From NCBI GenBank assembly GCA_002713165.1, contig PAVT01000069.1, forward strand, positions 1 to 44,395: a DNA stretch of 44,395 bases. The letters run 5' to 3'. Origin of the DNA: Verrucomicrobiota bacterium (lineage in GTDB: Bacteria; Bacteroidota; Bacteroidia; Flavobacteriales_E; Vicingaceae). The translations under genes and the position numbers were made by a program. Every line of letters starts with the position of its first letter. The stretch's first letter is position 1. The notes beneath the pieces were generated by a model. The model saw only the letters and a list, made by a program, of their open reading frames with translations, searched no databases and was not told the DNA's origin. Positions 16,292 through 25,776 of the stretch are shown here, piece after piece.

Positions 16292-17026
16292 ATGAAGTGG
16301 ATCAGAGGATTGTTGGGCATTGTTTGGAAATTCTACTTTCTTGGAGTGTTTTTCATTACGCTCTTATTGCTATACCCAGCATACATTCCATTGCTTACGA
16401 AGGAAAAATACTTTCGAGCCGGTTTTCAATTGATTCGATTTCATGCACGCTTGATATTGTTGCTTGTAGGCATTCGAAAAAAGGTGATGGGCAGCATTCC
16501 AAACGATGATTCTACCACTTACCTCATCTGCCCAAACCACAGCTCCTACCTCGACATTCTGCTGTTGTACGCTGCATTTCCAAATTACTTTATCTTCTTG
16601 GGCAAAGTTGAGTTAGGCAAAGTGCCTATATTCAACATCTTTTTCAAAAAGATGAATTTGCTCGTAGATCGAAAAAATCCAAAGGCAGCGCATCAATCCA
16701 TATTAAATGCATGCAAAGTATTGGAAAAAGGCAGCAATTTGGTGATTTTCCCAGAAGGCACCATTCCTCGGAACACACCTCAACTCAAAGGATTTAAAAA
16801 TGGCGCATTTCGGATTGCACAACAATTGAACATTCCCATAGTTCCTGTAACGTTTAAGGACAATTACAAATTGCTGGAGGACAGTTGGAGCTTTAGGGCA
16901 CGAAACAGACCGGGCATATCGAGAATATACATTCATGAGCCAGTTTTTCCGCAAAAAGAAAACCAGACTGAATTAATACATTTGCGGGAAGAAACGCGCG
17001 CACGCATAGCATCAAAAATAGACTAA
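16292..17026 (+). CDS. plsC: 1-acyl-sn-glycerol-3-phosphate acyltransferase
   Basis: The enzyme adds the second acyl chain in phosphatidic acid synthesis at the inner membrane face. The 244-aa sequence has an N-terminal hydrophobic segment (about 10-34) and a second at 52-60. The catalytic HX4D motif is NHSSYLD (His83, Asp88), and the acceptor-binding FPEGT stands at 153-157. GatC follows with its ATG immediately after the plsC stop, so both share a transcript. Confidence 0.93.
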   Translation: MKWIRGLLGIVWKFYFLGVFFITLLLLYPAYIPLLTKEKYFRAGFQLIRFHARLILLLVGIRKKVMGSIPNDDSTTYLICPNHSSYLDILLLYAAFPNYFIFLGKVELGKVPIFNIFFKKMNLLVDRKNPKAAHQSILNACKVLEKGSNLVIFPEGTIPRNTPQLKGFKNGAFRIAQQLNIPIVPVTFKDNYKLLEDSWSFRARNRPGISRIYIHEPVFPQKENQTELIHLREETRARIASKID

Positions 17027-17320
17027 ATGGCAGTAGACATAAACACAGTGAACCGTTTGGCTCAATTGGCCAAGTTAGAATTCAATGATGTCGAAAAGGA
17101 AGAGATCCAAGCTGACCTCAATCGCATGTTAGATTTTGTAAATCAGCTACAAGAGATCGATACAGAAAATGTTGAGCCTTTGGTGTATATGCTGGATGAA
17201 TCCGGGACAATGCGTGAAGACGAAGTCAAGCAAAGCATAGATCAAAAAGCTGCTTTGAAAAATGCGCCAGACAAAGACAGCGACTATATACGGGTACCCA
17301 AGGTATTGAAGAGAACATAA
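17027..17320 (+). CDS. gatC: Asp-tRNA(Asn)/Glu-tRNA(Gln) amidotransferase subunit C
   Basis: GatC is the small scaffold subunit of the GatCAB complex, which converts misacylated Glu-tRNA-Gln or Asp-tRNA-Asn to the correct form. The 97-aa product has the typical N-terminal helix (VNRLAQLAKLEFNDVEKEEI) and the ending DKDSDYIRVPKVL. gatA and gatB are not in the window, in line with the scattered gat genes of Bacteroidota. A strong terminator begins at its stop codon. Confidence 0.93.
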   Translation: MAVDINTVNRLAQLAKLEFNDVEKEEIQADLNRMLDFVNQLQEIDTENVEPLVYMLDESGTMREDEVKQSIDQKAALKNAPDKDSDYIRVPKVLKRT

Positions 17321-17346
17321 AAAAAGCGCCCCTAGGCGCTTTTTTT
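17319..17346. terminator. Bidirectional terminator between gatC and SGNH gene
   Basis: GCGCC (17326-17330) pairs with GGCGC (17335-17339) around CCTA, with A and T tracts extending the stem on both sides. It serves gatC (+) and the SGNH lipoprotein gene (-). Confidence 0.9.
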
Positions 17347-17368
17347 AGTTAAGAACAAAGTTATTTAG

Positions 17369-18859
17369 TTATTGCAAAATCTCGTATGTCGGATAATCCG
17401 CAACGTCTACTTGAGGAATGTTTGCACCGTAAGTTGCATTTATGGCCTTGATAAAATCATTGGCCAAAATAGCGTAACCCCTTGTATTTGGGTGTACCCC
17501 ATCCAAAGAGAAAGCTCCTCCAGTTATATAGTCAGCATTGAAGGATATCCCATTAATAGTAATCCCATTGGATAACTCTCGCATTCTTGCGTTAGCGTCA
17601 AAAAATGCTAGACCTCTGCTACTCGCTTCGGACTTGATTGTAGCATTGAAACCATCTACAGCTGTTTGAATCGCTTGAATTTCGTCTTCATCTAAAACAT
17701 GATTCTCTGTGATGGGGTTTGGTGCCCATTTCGCAGGATTAGGATCTCTGGTATCGACGCTACCATAACCCTCACATCGAATTTCGTCTTGTGGAGTTCT
17801 CAGTGTAAGCAATTCATTGGATTTAATTTGACGCATTTGGGTTCCAGGCATTTGATTGCCTGAAGCATCTCGTAGAAGGGCAAGCGTATTGTCAAATATT
17901 ACAAAACCGTTTGCTCCAGCTTTAAAACTTATTGTTCTACGATCTGCTTCCGCTTGAGTAATTAAATTGGCAGCTAAATTTCCTTGAACACCTTGATTGT
18001 ATGCTGCAAACCCACTATTTAGGTCATCTGCTTGACTCTGCGTCAACTCCAAAGCATTCCATTTCACTGTTGTGAAGAATGGGATGGTAGTGATGTCAGG
18101 AATATTAGCCACCACACCTTTAGCTCCATTCGATGTTAAGGTGTTTAGTATCAACTGATATACCTGTGTAAATTGTGCTTGATTTGTAATAGCGTCATTT
18201 CCCTCATCACCTCCTGTGGTGGCATAACCGAGTACATCATTGTTGCCAATCCATAAGGTGAAAAAAGTAGGGTTGTTACGCATCGCAGCCGCAATAACCG
18301 TTTCCTGATTATTTGTTTGGTCTGCAAACCTAACATAATAGGGATTGGCCGTTGGAGGTACTACAGCCAAGCCTGCAGGATCTCCATAGCCAGGAGCCAA
18401 AAGATGAAAAGATTTTGCGCCAGGCACGGAAACATTGTTAAACGGACCCTGGCTACCCACCCATGCATTAGGAGATAATTGGTCTACCTGACCTGAAGTA
18501 GCAATGGGGAAAGGTGTTGGTCCTACCTTTAGTTTACAATTTTGCTTGAGAAACAGTCCCCATTCAGCGTTATTATCAGTCCCAGGGTTTCCTAGACCCA
18601 CACCCGGATCCATCAATGGTTGTTTAAATTCACCACCGCCTATTTGTTTAAATTGTCCAGCAATAATAGCTGCCATACTTACTTCTTGCTTCTCTCTTCT
18701 TAACGCATTGCTTTGATAGCCAGCGGTCAATGAGTTTCCTACGGTAACCACACTACTGAAATCAGCGGAACCCCCATTAAATGATACGTCGTCAAATTCA
18801 GGCTCACAAGCTACAAAAACCAGTGGCAGAAGGTATATGTAATATTTTTTTAAGTTCAT
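17369..18859 (-). CDS. SGNH/GDSL-family hydrolase lipoprotein
   Basis: This 496-aa lipoprotein has a signal peptide ending in the lipobox FVAC (Cys18). The SGNH block I reads VTVGNSLTAGYQ, with nucleophile Ser43 in GNSL in place of GDSL. Further blocks are TLWIGNNDVLGYA (block III Asn) and the C-terminal FSLDGVHPNTRGYAILAN, with the catalytic Asp and His. SGNH enzymes cleave esters of lipids or acetylated sugars. It starts 4 bp after the FadL-like gene, so the pair is co-transcribed. A long-chain ester hydrolysed at the outer membrane and taken up by the adjacent porin is a plausible job, by inference. Confidence 0.88.
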   Translation of the reverse strand: MNLKKYYIYLLPLVFVACEPEFDDVSFNGGSADFSSVVTVGNSLTAGYQSNALRREKQEVSMAAIIAGQFKQIGGGEFKQPLMDPGVGLGNPGTDNNAEWGLFLKQNCKLKVGPTPFPIATSGQVDQLSPNAWVGSQGPFNNVSVPGAKSFHLLAPGYGDPAGLAVVPPTANPYYVRFADQTNNQETVIAAAMRNNPTFFTLWIGNNDVLGYATTGGDEGNDAITNQAQFTQVYQLILNTLTSNGAKGVVANIPDITTIPFFTTVKWNALELTQSQADDLNSGFAAYNQGVQGNLAANLITQAEADRRTISFKAGANGFVIFDNTLALLRDASGNQMPGTQMRQIKSNELLTLRTPQDEIRCEGYGSVDTRDPNPAKWAPNPITENHVLDEDEIQAIQTAVDGFNATIKSEASSRGLAFFDANARMRELSNGITINGISFNADYITGGAFSLDGVHPNTRGYAILANDFIKAINATYGANIPQVDVADYPTYEILQ

Positions 18860-18863
18860 CTTA

Positions 18864-20078
18864 TTATAGTTTATAAGTTAAGCCAATTCCTGGAATTATT
18901 GAGATGGCCTTGTATTTTCCACCAAAGCCAGCAGGTTGGTATTCTGATTCTCTTTCTTGTCCTGAAATAAATAGGAAGGATGCATCCACACCAAAGCTTT
19001 CACCAACGCTATAACTCAAGCCTGTGGTAAACCCCAGGTTATTGGTGCTTGGTGTTTCTGGGTTAAAGAATTCATCCTGAATCGGAGATTCATCGTAATA
19101 GAATCCAGCCCTAACATCCAATTCCTCGTTAACAGAATATTGACCTCCAACTCTTATGATGATCGCATCTTCATAATTTCTAGGATTCTTTGAATCTTCC
19201 AGACGATCAGTGTTGGTTTTGAAATCAAAATCTAGTGACTCATAAGCACTCCATCCCACAAAACTTCCTTCAACTGAAAGTAATAATTTGTCCGTCGCTT
19301 GGTAGGCTATGCCCAATGTAGTGGTACTAGGCAATGGCAATGAAGCGGAAAATTTACCATCAGGAAAACTGCTTGCCAATGCAGGATCCATGGTAAAATC
19401 TACATCTCCTTCTTTAAGGTCAATGTCTACCCGAGAACGATGCGTCAATCCTACACTCCATTGGTCGTTGACTTGATAATGTACACCCGCATTGAATCCA
19501 ATGCCGTTTGCATTTCCTTTAAGGTTAACTGAATTATTATTGCCGATAGGAGCAGAAACAGCACGGTTGATTTCTACTGAACCTAGCACGTAAGTCAGCC
19601 CAGCTCCGACACTCAATTGATCATTGACTCTGTAAGCAACTGTAGGTTGAATAAAAATGGCACGCAATTGAATGTCACGTATAAGGAATTTTCCTGTCCA
19701 TTCTTCTCCCCAATCTACAGCGCTACCAAATGGAGTGTATACTCCTAAACCTGCAGTCACTTTCTCATTGATGGTATAAGTACCGTACAAATAGAATGGG
19801 GTACCCATAGGATTGTCAGTTTGCTCAGAAACCCCAGTTGTTTGGTTTTGAAATACCACATTTGAATTGATAAAAGAGGCACCAGCTTCAATGTTGATCT
19901 TGTTTTCGCCCATTCCCATCATTGCAGGATTAAAATAGGCACTTGAAGCCCCAAGGTAAAAGCTCGTCCCGAGATGTCCCATCCCAGTTTGTTTGTTTCC
20001 TTGAAGGTTCACTTGGAAACCTCCGGCATGCAATAAGAAAGGAATGCACCCCAAGAGAGGTAGAATAAGTTTTTTCAT
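18864..20078 (-). CDS. OmpP1/FadL/TodX-family outer membrane transporter
   Basis: FadL-type beta-barrels let hydrophobic molecules such as fatty acids through the outer membrane. The 404-aa product has a signal peptide (1-17, ending LLHAGG), then the family N-terminal plug region FQVNLQGNKQTGMGHLGTSFYLGASSAYFNPAMMG split over residues 21-55. Alternating beta-strands with many Gly and aromatic residues follow, and the last residue series IIPGIGLTYKL is typical of barrels. A weak promoter box TACTTTTA lies on the minus strand at 20106-20113. It is followed by the SGNH lipoprotein and preceded by the GH3-like gene on the same strand. Confidence 0.92.
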   Translation of the reverse strand: MKKLILPLLGCIPFLLHAGGFQVNLQGNKQTGMGHLGTSFYLGASSAYFNPAMMGMGENKINIEAGASFINSNVVFQNQTTGVSEQTDNPMGTPFYLYGTYTINEKVTAGLGVYTPFGSAVDWGEEWTGKFLIRDIQLRAIFIQPTVAYRVNDQLSVGAGLTYVLGSVEINRAVSAPIGNNNSVNLKGNANGIGFNAGVHYQVNDQWSVGLTHRSRVDIDLKEGDVDFTMDPALASSFPDGKFSASLPLPSTTTLGIAYQATDKLLLSVEGSFVGWSAYESLDFDFKTNTDRLEDSKNPRNYEDAIIIRVGGQYSVNEELDVRAGFYYDESPIQDEFFNPETPSTNNLGFTTGLSYSVGESFGVDASFLFISGQERESEYQPAGFGGKYKAISIIPGIGLTYKL

Positions 20079-20151
20079 ACTTCGATAATTATTTTAAAAT
20101 TCGACTAAAAGTATATAAAATTTGCTTGAGGAGAACAAGATCATATCAAAT

Positions 20152-21657
20152 TCATACTTCAGACCTGCTTGATATGATAAGTTGATCCGCAATTTCTCGG
20201 TTGTTTGCCAAGCGAGGAAGTTTATTTTGTCCTCCCAATTTGCCTTTGCTTTTCATGTACCGAGAGAAGGCACCTTTGTGCACCGAATTAATTTTCAAAT
20301 TTTGCAATATTTTCCCTTCTATCAAATCATTGTAATAGGGATTTAAACCGCACATTTTCGCATTGAGTGCTTCGCAGATTACGTCCATGTTTTCAGGCAA
20401 GCCATTGAATTCAATGAACCATTCATGGTAGGGCAATTCTTCTTCTACTTGAATCTTAGGGGCCAAATGAAATTCTTTAATGTCTAAAGAAAATTTGGCA
20501 TTGATGTACGCAATGGCCTGTTCCACCTCCTCCGCAATTACATGCTCTCCAAAAGCGGAAGTGAAATGCTTGATCCTTCCGCTAACCTTTATGCGAAATG
20601 GGTTTAAAGACACAAATCTGACTGTATCGCCAATGTCATAAGCCCACAAACCGGCATTGCTGCTGATCACCAAAGCATAGTTCTTGTCCAATTCCACTTC
20701 CGCTAGATCCAATCGGCGTGCATCTTCATTGCCGTATTCTTCAACAGGGATAAACTCGTAAAACAATCCCCCGTCAACCAATAAAAGCAAGCCTTCACCT
20801 TCCTCTTGGTCTTGATAAGCGATAAACCCCTCCGATGCCGGATACAATTCAATGCTGTCAACGGACCGTCCTATGAGCCTTTCCATGTTTTGCCGATATG
20901 GCGCATAATTTACTCCTCCATAAATGAACAAACTAAAGTCGGGGAAAATGTCCTTGACGTTGTCTTTTCCTGATAGTTCAATCAATTTCTCAAAATACAT
21001 CTGCACCCAAGGTGGTATTCCACTGATTAAACTCATGGGCTCCTTCAATGTTTCTTGACAAATAGCTTCCACTTTGTCCTCCCAGTCATCAAGACAGTTT
21101 ACAGCAAAGGATGGCATCCTATTTCGCTGTAGGTAGGCAGGCACATGATGTGCAACAATGCCAGACAATCGCCCTGTGGGGATGGCCTCACTATAATCTA
21201 ATTGTGGACTTCCTTGGAGAAAGATCATTTTGCCATTTACAAAGCCAGTGTTTTTTGTACGATAGATATAGTTTAAAATTGAATCTCTCGCTGCCTTGAT
21301 GTGATAAGGAATGGATTCTTTTGTGATTGGTATGTACTTTGCACCTGAGGTTGTGCCGGATGTCTTGCTTAAATAAATGGGTTTCCCTGGCCAAACAATA
21401 CTTTCTTCTCCAATTCTAACTGCTTCAAAATAGTCCTTTAAGTCCTCATAATCGCGTACAGGTACTTTTTCTTTAAAATCTTTTGGGGAATCGATTTGAA
21501 CAAATCCATGGTCCCTCCCAAATTTTGTTTTTCTGCCTTGCTGTATTAACTGTCTGAATACCTTTTGCTGACTTTCAAGAGGATGATCTATCCATTTCCT
21601 ATTTCTTCGCAGGGTGTATTTTGCGTATGGTAAACTGAGTGCAGCCTTAATTCCCAA
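20152..21657 (-). CDS. GH3-like acyl-adenylate-forming enzyme
   Basis: GH3 proteins belong to the adenylate-forming superfamily; plant members link amino acids to auxin, and bacterial members are of unknown substrate. The 501-aa sequence has the ATP-binding P-loop SKTSGTTSGAKYIPIT (TSGTTSG at 99-105), the motif ELYPASEGFIAYQDQ, and YDIGDTVRF with the ribose-binding Asp. A C-terminal lid (HVIAEEVEQAI onwards) completes it. Its start codon directly abuts the stop of the M23 gene. With FadL and a lipase-like SGNH gene downstream, an acyl substrate is suggested by context only. Confidence 0.85.
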   Translation of the reverse strand: MGIKAALSLPYAKYTLRRNRKWIDHPLESQQKVFRQLIQQGRKTKFGRDHGFVQIDSPKDFKEKVPVRDYEDLKDYFEAVRIGEESIVWPGKPIYLSKTSGTTSGAKYIPITKESIPYHIKAARDSILNYIYRTKNTGFVNGKMIFLQGSPQLDYSEAIPTGRLSGIVAHHVPAYLQRNRMPSFAVNCLDDWEDKVEAICQETLKEPMSLISGIPPWVQMYFEKLIELSGKDNVKDIFPDFSLFIYGGVNYAPYRQNMERLIGRSVDSIELYPASEGFIAYQDQEEGEGLLLLVDGGLFYEFIPVEEYGNEDARRLDLAEVELDKNYALVISSNAGLWAYDIGDTVRFVSLNPFRIKVSGRIKHFTSAFGEHVIAEEVEQAIAYINAKFSLDIKEFHLAPKIQVEEELPYHEWFIEFNGLPENMDVICEALNAKMCGLNPYYNDLIEGKILQNLKINSVHKGAFSRYMKSKGKLGGQNKLPRLANNREIADQLIISSRSEV

Positions 21658-22530
21658 TTAATTAAAATTTATGTATTTGGTTGGATTTACTGCAACACCA
21701 TCACGCCACAATTCGAAATGGAGGTGAGGCCCCGACGTAAGTTTACCAGTATTCCCAATGATGGCAATGGCTTCCCCTGCTTTTACCATGTCGCCAGTTT
21801 TCTTCAAAAGCACAGAATTGTGTTTGTATATTGTGGTGATGTTTTTTTCGTGCTGCAAATGGATCACATATCCAGTCTCCACTGTCCATTCAGAAAAGAT
21901 TACGGTGCCATTCAATGCTGCTTTAATCGCTTCGTTTTTAGGTGCCACAATGTCTATTCCAAAATGTTCTTTATTGGGGTCAAATTTCTCTGTAATGGAC
22001 CCTTTTAAAGGAGGGAAAAAGTTTATCTCTGCATTCAATCGCTGTTCGGCTCCATCTGTTTGATTCAGTGAAAAAGACTCTTCTCGCTCCACATAAGCCC
22101 TCAAGGCCGAATCTTCAGTTGAAGGCACTAAATTTTTGTTGGGTACATTGTTTGTGGATTCAGCTGAAATCAGAGTGTCATGGGTATCCAAGGCTTCTCC
22201 TTTTAAAATGGAGCTGATTTTGTTTAAGTAACTATTATTGGTGGCCAATTCTCTTTCCAAGGAATCACTTTTTAGCACCAAGGCCGTGAGGTCCTGCCTC
22301 AAACTTACATCTGTGTAGCCTGGAATATTCTCCCGTAAAGGAGTAAAAATGATGAGGGTAGCTACCAAGGCGGTGATCACAAAAACAAAACTGATGATTA
22401 AGGTGACTAAATTTAGAGGAGAAAGCCGGTACGAAAATTTCTCCTCAAAAGTAGCATCGTTCAGGATCACTAAACGATATTTATTTTTAAGTTTCTTAAG
22501 AATTTTCTTCTTTTTCTGTTCAGATTCCAT
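21658..22530 (-). CDS. M23-family (LytM) peptidoglycan endopeptidase, membrane-anchored
   Basis: The 290-aa protein has a basic cytoplasmic N-terminus, one membrane helix (about 41-63), a periplasmic coiled segment (75-110) and a C-terminal LytM domain. The zinc and catalytic residues are complete: His189 and Asp193 in HFGID, and His269 and His271 in PHLHFE. It should cleave peptide cross-links in the cell wall. It heads a minus-strand operon with the GH3-like gene and is divergent from porW, with bactofilin beyond. M23 enzymes and bactofilins often work together in cell shape. Confidence 0.92.
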   Translation of the reverse strand: MESEQKKKKILKKLKNKYRLVILNDATFEEKFSYRLSPLNLVTLIISFVFVITALVATLIIFTPLRENIPGYTDVSLRQDLTALVLKSDSLERELATNNSYLNKISSILKGEALDTHDTLISAESTNNVPNKNLVPSTEDSALRAYVEREESFSLNQTDGAEQRLNAEINFFPPLKGSITEKFDPNKEHFGIDIVAPKNEAIKAALNGTVIFSEWTVETGYVIHLQHEKNITTIYKHNSVLLKKTGDMVKAGEAIAIIGNTGKLTSGPHLHFELWRDGVAVNPTKYINFN

Positions 22531-22680
22531 TTACAATTCTCAAAGCTCGGTTCAAATATCCGAATTAATCTGTGGCACACCCCATTAAAAGGCTTTAAGT
22601 AATTTCGCTTTTTCATTGGTTGCCGCACATACTTTTTTGTGCTGTATCTGGTTATTACAACCAATTTATTCGTCCAATTT

Positions 22681-25293
22681 GTGAGATCAAAACCTCTATT
22701 ATTTCTGTTCTGCGTTCTACTGATTTCGTCATGTTCTCGAGAAAAAGACACCTTTTTATCCAGATCATACCATAAAACGACTGCTCGTTTTAATGGATAT
22801 TTTAATGCAAAAGAGATCATCAAAGAGAGTGAATTCAAGTTAAACTCAAGTCAAGAGGAAGATTATTCTCAATTGCTGCCTGTGTTTATTTATCCTGACG
22901 AAAAGGCTTCTCAAAATATGTTCCCTGACATGGATAAAGTCATTGAAAAATGCTCTCAAGTCATTGACCGACACTCTATGTACATCAAAAGAAAAGAGAA
23001 AAATAGGTGGATTGATGATGCCTATTTCTTAATTGGGAAGGCACGATTTTACAAACAAGAATTTGGCTTAGCAGAAGAAACCTTTTTGTACGTTTATCAA
23101 GCGTTCAAGGGAGAGCCACATCGCTACAATGGTTTAAATTGGTTAATTCGAACTTACATAGAAACCAAAAACTGGGAGAAAGCCGAAGACTTTTTTGACA
23201 TCGCGGAAAAAGAAAAAAACCGATTCCCAGACGAATACAAAGGGGAGCACAATGCCATTTATGCAGATTACTTTCTCAAGAAAGACCAAGACAAAGCAGC
23301 AGCGATAGAGAAACTGGAAACGGCAATACTGTTTACCAAAGACAAAGATGAATTGCGGCGCCTTACCTATATTTTAGCTCAACTTCAATTAGAGAAACAC
23401 AATTATGGTGTTGCATCGGAATTATTTTCCAAAGTATTGAAGTTACGTCCAGATTATACAATGCGTTTCAATGCCAGAATCAATCGTGCAATTGCTTACG
23501 ATGTAAGTTCAGACAACAGTGATGACATTAAGAAAGAGCTTTTCAAAATGCTCAAAGACACTAAAAATGAGGAATTCAAAGACCAGATTTACTACGCTCT
23601 TGCAGACATCGCCATAAAAGAAGACGATGAACCTTTGGGTATCCGATATTTGAAAAGATCAGCCAAAACCAGTGTGAACAATGTAAAACAAAAGGCCCTG
23701 TCTTATTTACGCCTAGCTGATATTTACTTTGAGCAACCGCATTATGTAAATGCCCAATCCTACTATGACAGCACCTTGCAATATTTGCCGGAGGATCATC
23801 CTGAATACTACGAAGCTGAAAGTAAGAACAACAGTTTACAGGAGCTTGTCAAAAATTTGAAAATAATTGACTTTCAAGACAGTATTTTAGGTCTTTCGAC
23901 ATTGTCTGAACAGGAGCAAAGAAAAAAGGTCAAAGAAATCATCAAAAATTTAAAAGAAGAAGAAGAAAAGGCCAAGCAAGCCGAAATGCGCAAATTACAG
24001 CAAGCGCAGCAATCAAGCCAATCAAATTTCGATGCCTTTGGAGGTGGCAACAGAAAAGGCGAATGGTATTTCTACAACCAAACCACCATGGATTTTGGCA
24101 AGAACGAATTTCGAAGAACTTGGGGTGAAAGAGAACTAAGAGATCATTGGCGTAGGTCGAAGATGGGCAGTAGTTTGCCCAAGTCAAGGCCTTCGAATGC
24201 TACCGATGCAAGCACAAATGAAGAAACCCAATCAGATTCTACGAAAATAACGGATAAGAATAAATACGATGAGGATGCCTACCTTGCCGGCATTCCTAGT
24301 GGCATTGAACAACAACTAAGCGCGCATGGAAAAGTTTCTGAAGCACTCTTTAATGTAGGTACAATTTTTAAAGAGAGTTTTCTTGACTACAAGAGCTCCA
24401 TCAAGGCATTCAATAGAATCATCACAGAATACGACACCTCTGTATACAATCTACCTTCCCATTATCAATTGTACCGCATTTATGTCCTCAATGACGATAA
24501 ATCAAATGCAGAAAAAATGAAAGATTGGATCATGGAATATCATCCTTTCAGTGAATATGCCTATTTGATTAAAAATCCTGATTACAATAAACAAAGCAAA
24601 GCCACCAAAGAGAAAGTAGAGGAGTACTATGAAGCCACCTACAAACTTTATAAATATGGATTGTATGAAGATGTGATTAGCAGTTGCGAAAAGGCCGATG
24701 AATCTTTTTCGGAGAACCATTTAAAAGCCAAATTTGACTTATTAAAAGCAAGGTCTATCGGTCACCTTGGTTCAGCAGACGATGTGCGAATTGCAATGGA
24801 ACGCCTTGTGGCAGAGCATCCCAATGAGGAAGAAAAAGAATCAGCCCAAGCCATTTTGGACTACATTAAACAAATGAACAAACCTCAAGCAGCTGAAAAA
24901 GAGAAAAATAAGAAAAAAGGAAAAGTTACCTACAACTTAGGACCTAGCGCAAAACATATGGTGATTGTCTCTGGCAGCAATAAGTCAGCAGAATTTAAGT
25001 CCCTAAAAAACAAGCTATCCAATTTCAACAAAACCTATTTTCGTGAAGACAAGTTAGAAATTGCCTCTTCTATATTGAAGAACAAGAATTTATACATGAT
25101 CAAAAGTTTTGAGGACCAGAGTAAATCTGAGCGATACTTCAAGGCCCTAAGAAACAACAAAGAACTTATGGAGCTTATTAAGAGGGCAAGAGCACAAGAT
25201 TACCTTATCTCTATTCCAAATTTTCAGCTACTGTTTGGAGATAAAAATGAAGCCGCCTACATAGAATTTTTTAAGCAGAATTACAACTTATAG
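22681..25293 (+). CDS. porW: T9SS-associated TPR lipoprotein, PorW/SprE-like
   Basis: PorW/SprE is a periplasmic lipoprotein needed for type IX secretion and gliding. I chose GTG at 22681 because it gives a clean lipoprotein signal: VRSKPLLFLFCVLLISSC with the lipobox ISSC. The longer GTG at 22639 would bury this signal. The mature start KTTARFNGYFNAKEIIKE followed by LLPVFIYPDEKASQ and KNRWIDDAYFLIGKARFYK is the characteristic family opening. TPR repeats follow through most of the protein, a charged linker lies at about 420-530, and the C-terminal domain closes with HMVIVSG and FKQNYNL. The 870-aa length is in the family range. Its presence fits the T9SS-type cargo gene in this window. Confidence 0.85.
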   Translation: MRSKPLLFLFCVLLISSCSREKDTFLSRSYHKTTARFNGYFNAKEIIKESEFKLNSSQEEDYSQLLPVFIYPDEKASQNMFPDMDKVIEKCSQVIDRHSMYIKRKEKNRWIDDAYFLIGKARFYKQEFGLAEETFLYVYQAFKGEPHRYNGLNWLIRTYIETKNWEKAEDFFDIAEKEKNRFPDEYKGEHNAIYADYFLKKDQDKAAAIEKLETAILFTKDKDELRRLTYILAQLQLEKHNYGVASELFSKVLKLRPDYTMRFNARINRAIAYDVSSDNSDDIKKELFKMLKDTKNEEFKDQIYYALADIAIKEDDEPLGIRYLKRSAKTSVNNVKQKALSYLRLADIYFEQPHYVNAQSYYDSTLQYLPEDHPEYYEAESKNNSLQELVKNLKIIDFQDSILGLSTLSEQEQRKKVKEIIKNLKEEEEKAKQAEMRKLQQAQQSSQSNFDAFGGGNRKGEWYFYNQTTMDFGKNEFRRTWGERELRDHWRRSKMGSSLPKSRPSNATDASTNEETQSDSTKITDKNKYDEDAYLAGIPSGIEQQLSAHGKVSEALFNVGTIFKESFLDYKSSIKAFNRIITEYDTSVYNLPSHYQLYRIYVLNDDKSNAEKMKDWIMEYHPFSEYAYLIKNPDYNKQSKATKEKVEEYYEATYKLYKYGLYEDVISSCEKADESFSENHLKAKFDLLKARSIGHLGSADDVRIAMERLVAEHPNEEEKESAQAILDYIKQMNKPQAAEKEKNKKKGKVTYNLGPSAKHMVIVSGSNKSAEFKSLKNKLSNFNKTYFREDKLEIASSILKNKNLYMIKSFEDQSKSERYFKALRNNKELMELIKRARAQDYLISIPNFQLLFGDKNEAAYIEFFKQNYNL

Positions 25294-25309
25294 CTTCATC
25301 TGCTTGAAA

Positions 25310-25340
25310 CTTGTGGACTAATCAATAAATATTAATTTTG
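25310..25340 (+). promoter_or_regulatory. Promoter of bactofilin/ATP synthase cluster
   Basis: CTTG (25310-25313), a spacer of 19 bp and TAATTTTG (25333-25340) match the Bacteroidota primary-sigma consensus TTTG / TAnnTTTG well. Transcription would begin about 2-4 nt before the ATG at 25348, so either the leader is very short or the later ATG at 25372 is the true start. Confidence 0.65.
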
Positions 25341-25347
25341 CTGTTCA

Positions 25348-25776
25348 ATGTTTATGACGAAATCTAACGGAATGGCACGCAATAACGATATTGACGCATC
25401 ATCAATCAACATAATTAGGAGTGGAACTAGCATCAATGGAGACATCGACTGTGAAGGCGACATTCGCATCGACGGGAAGCTTTTTGGGAACCTAAAATCT
25501 GAAGGCAAAGTTGTTGTGGGAGAGCATGGAGTTGTTGAAGGTACGATTGAATGTGCATACGCTACAATTAGTGGCGGTGTAAAAGCAAACATTACAGTAA
25601 ATGAATTGCTTTCACTTAAATCAACCGCAAATTTGGTTGGTGAAATCATTACCAACAAACTTCAAATCGAACCAGGGGCCAATTTCTCCGGCAATTGTAA
25701 AATGGGGGCTGTAATAAAAGGCATTGACAACAGCAAGAATGACAGAACAGCCGAAGCAAGAGAAAAAACAGCCTAA
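25348..25776 (+). CDS. Bactofilin (polymer-forming cytoskeletal protein)
   Basis: Bactofilins form nucleotide-free filaments of beta-helical subunits, often at the membrane, and position cell-wall enzymes. The 142-aa sequence has the single central domain INIIRSGTSINGDIDCEGDI ... GNLKSEGKVVVGEHGVVEG ... GEIITNKLQIEPGANFSG, with Gly-rich turns about every 17-18 residues. A short basic N-terminus and an acidic-basic tail follow. The ATG at 25372 (MARNND) is an alternative start, favoured by its distance from the promoter. The M23 endopeptidase lies just beyond porW. The 3' end overlaps atpZ by 53 bp. Confidence 0.9.
   Translation: MFMTKSNGMARNNDIDASSINIIRSGTSINGDIDCEGDIRIDGKLFGNLKSEGKVVVGEHGVVEGTIECAYATISGGVKANITVNELLSLKSTANLVGEIITNKLQIEPGANFSGNCKMGAVIKGIDNSKNDRTAEAREKTA

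Noticed and set aside
22639-22680. Longer N-terminus of the PorW/SprE gene from GTG 22639
   Set aside because: It would place 14 residues before a clear lipoprotein signal peptide; GTG 22681 gives a normal signal with lipobox ISSC.
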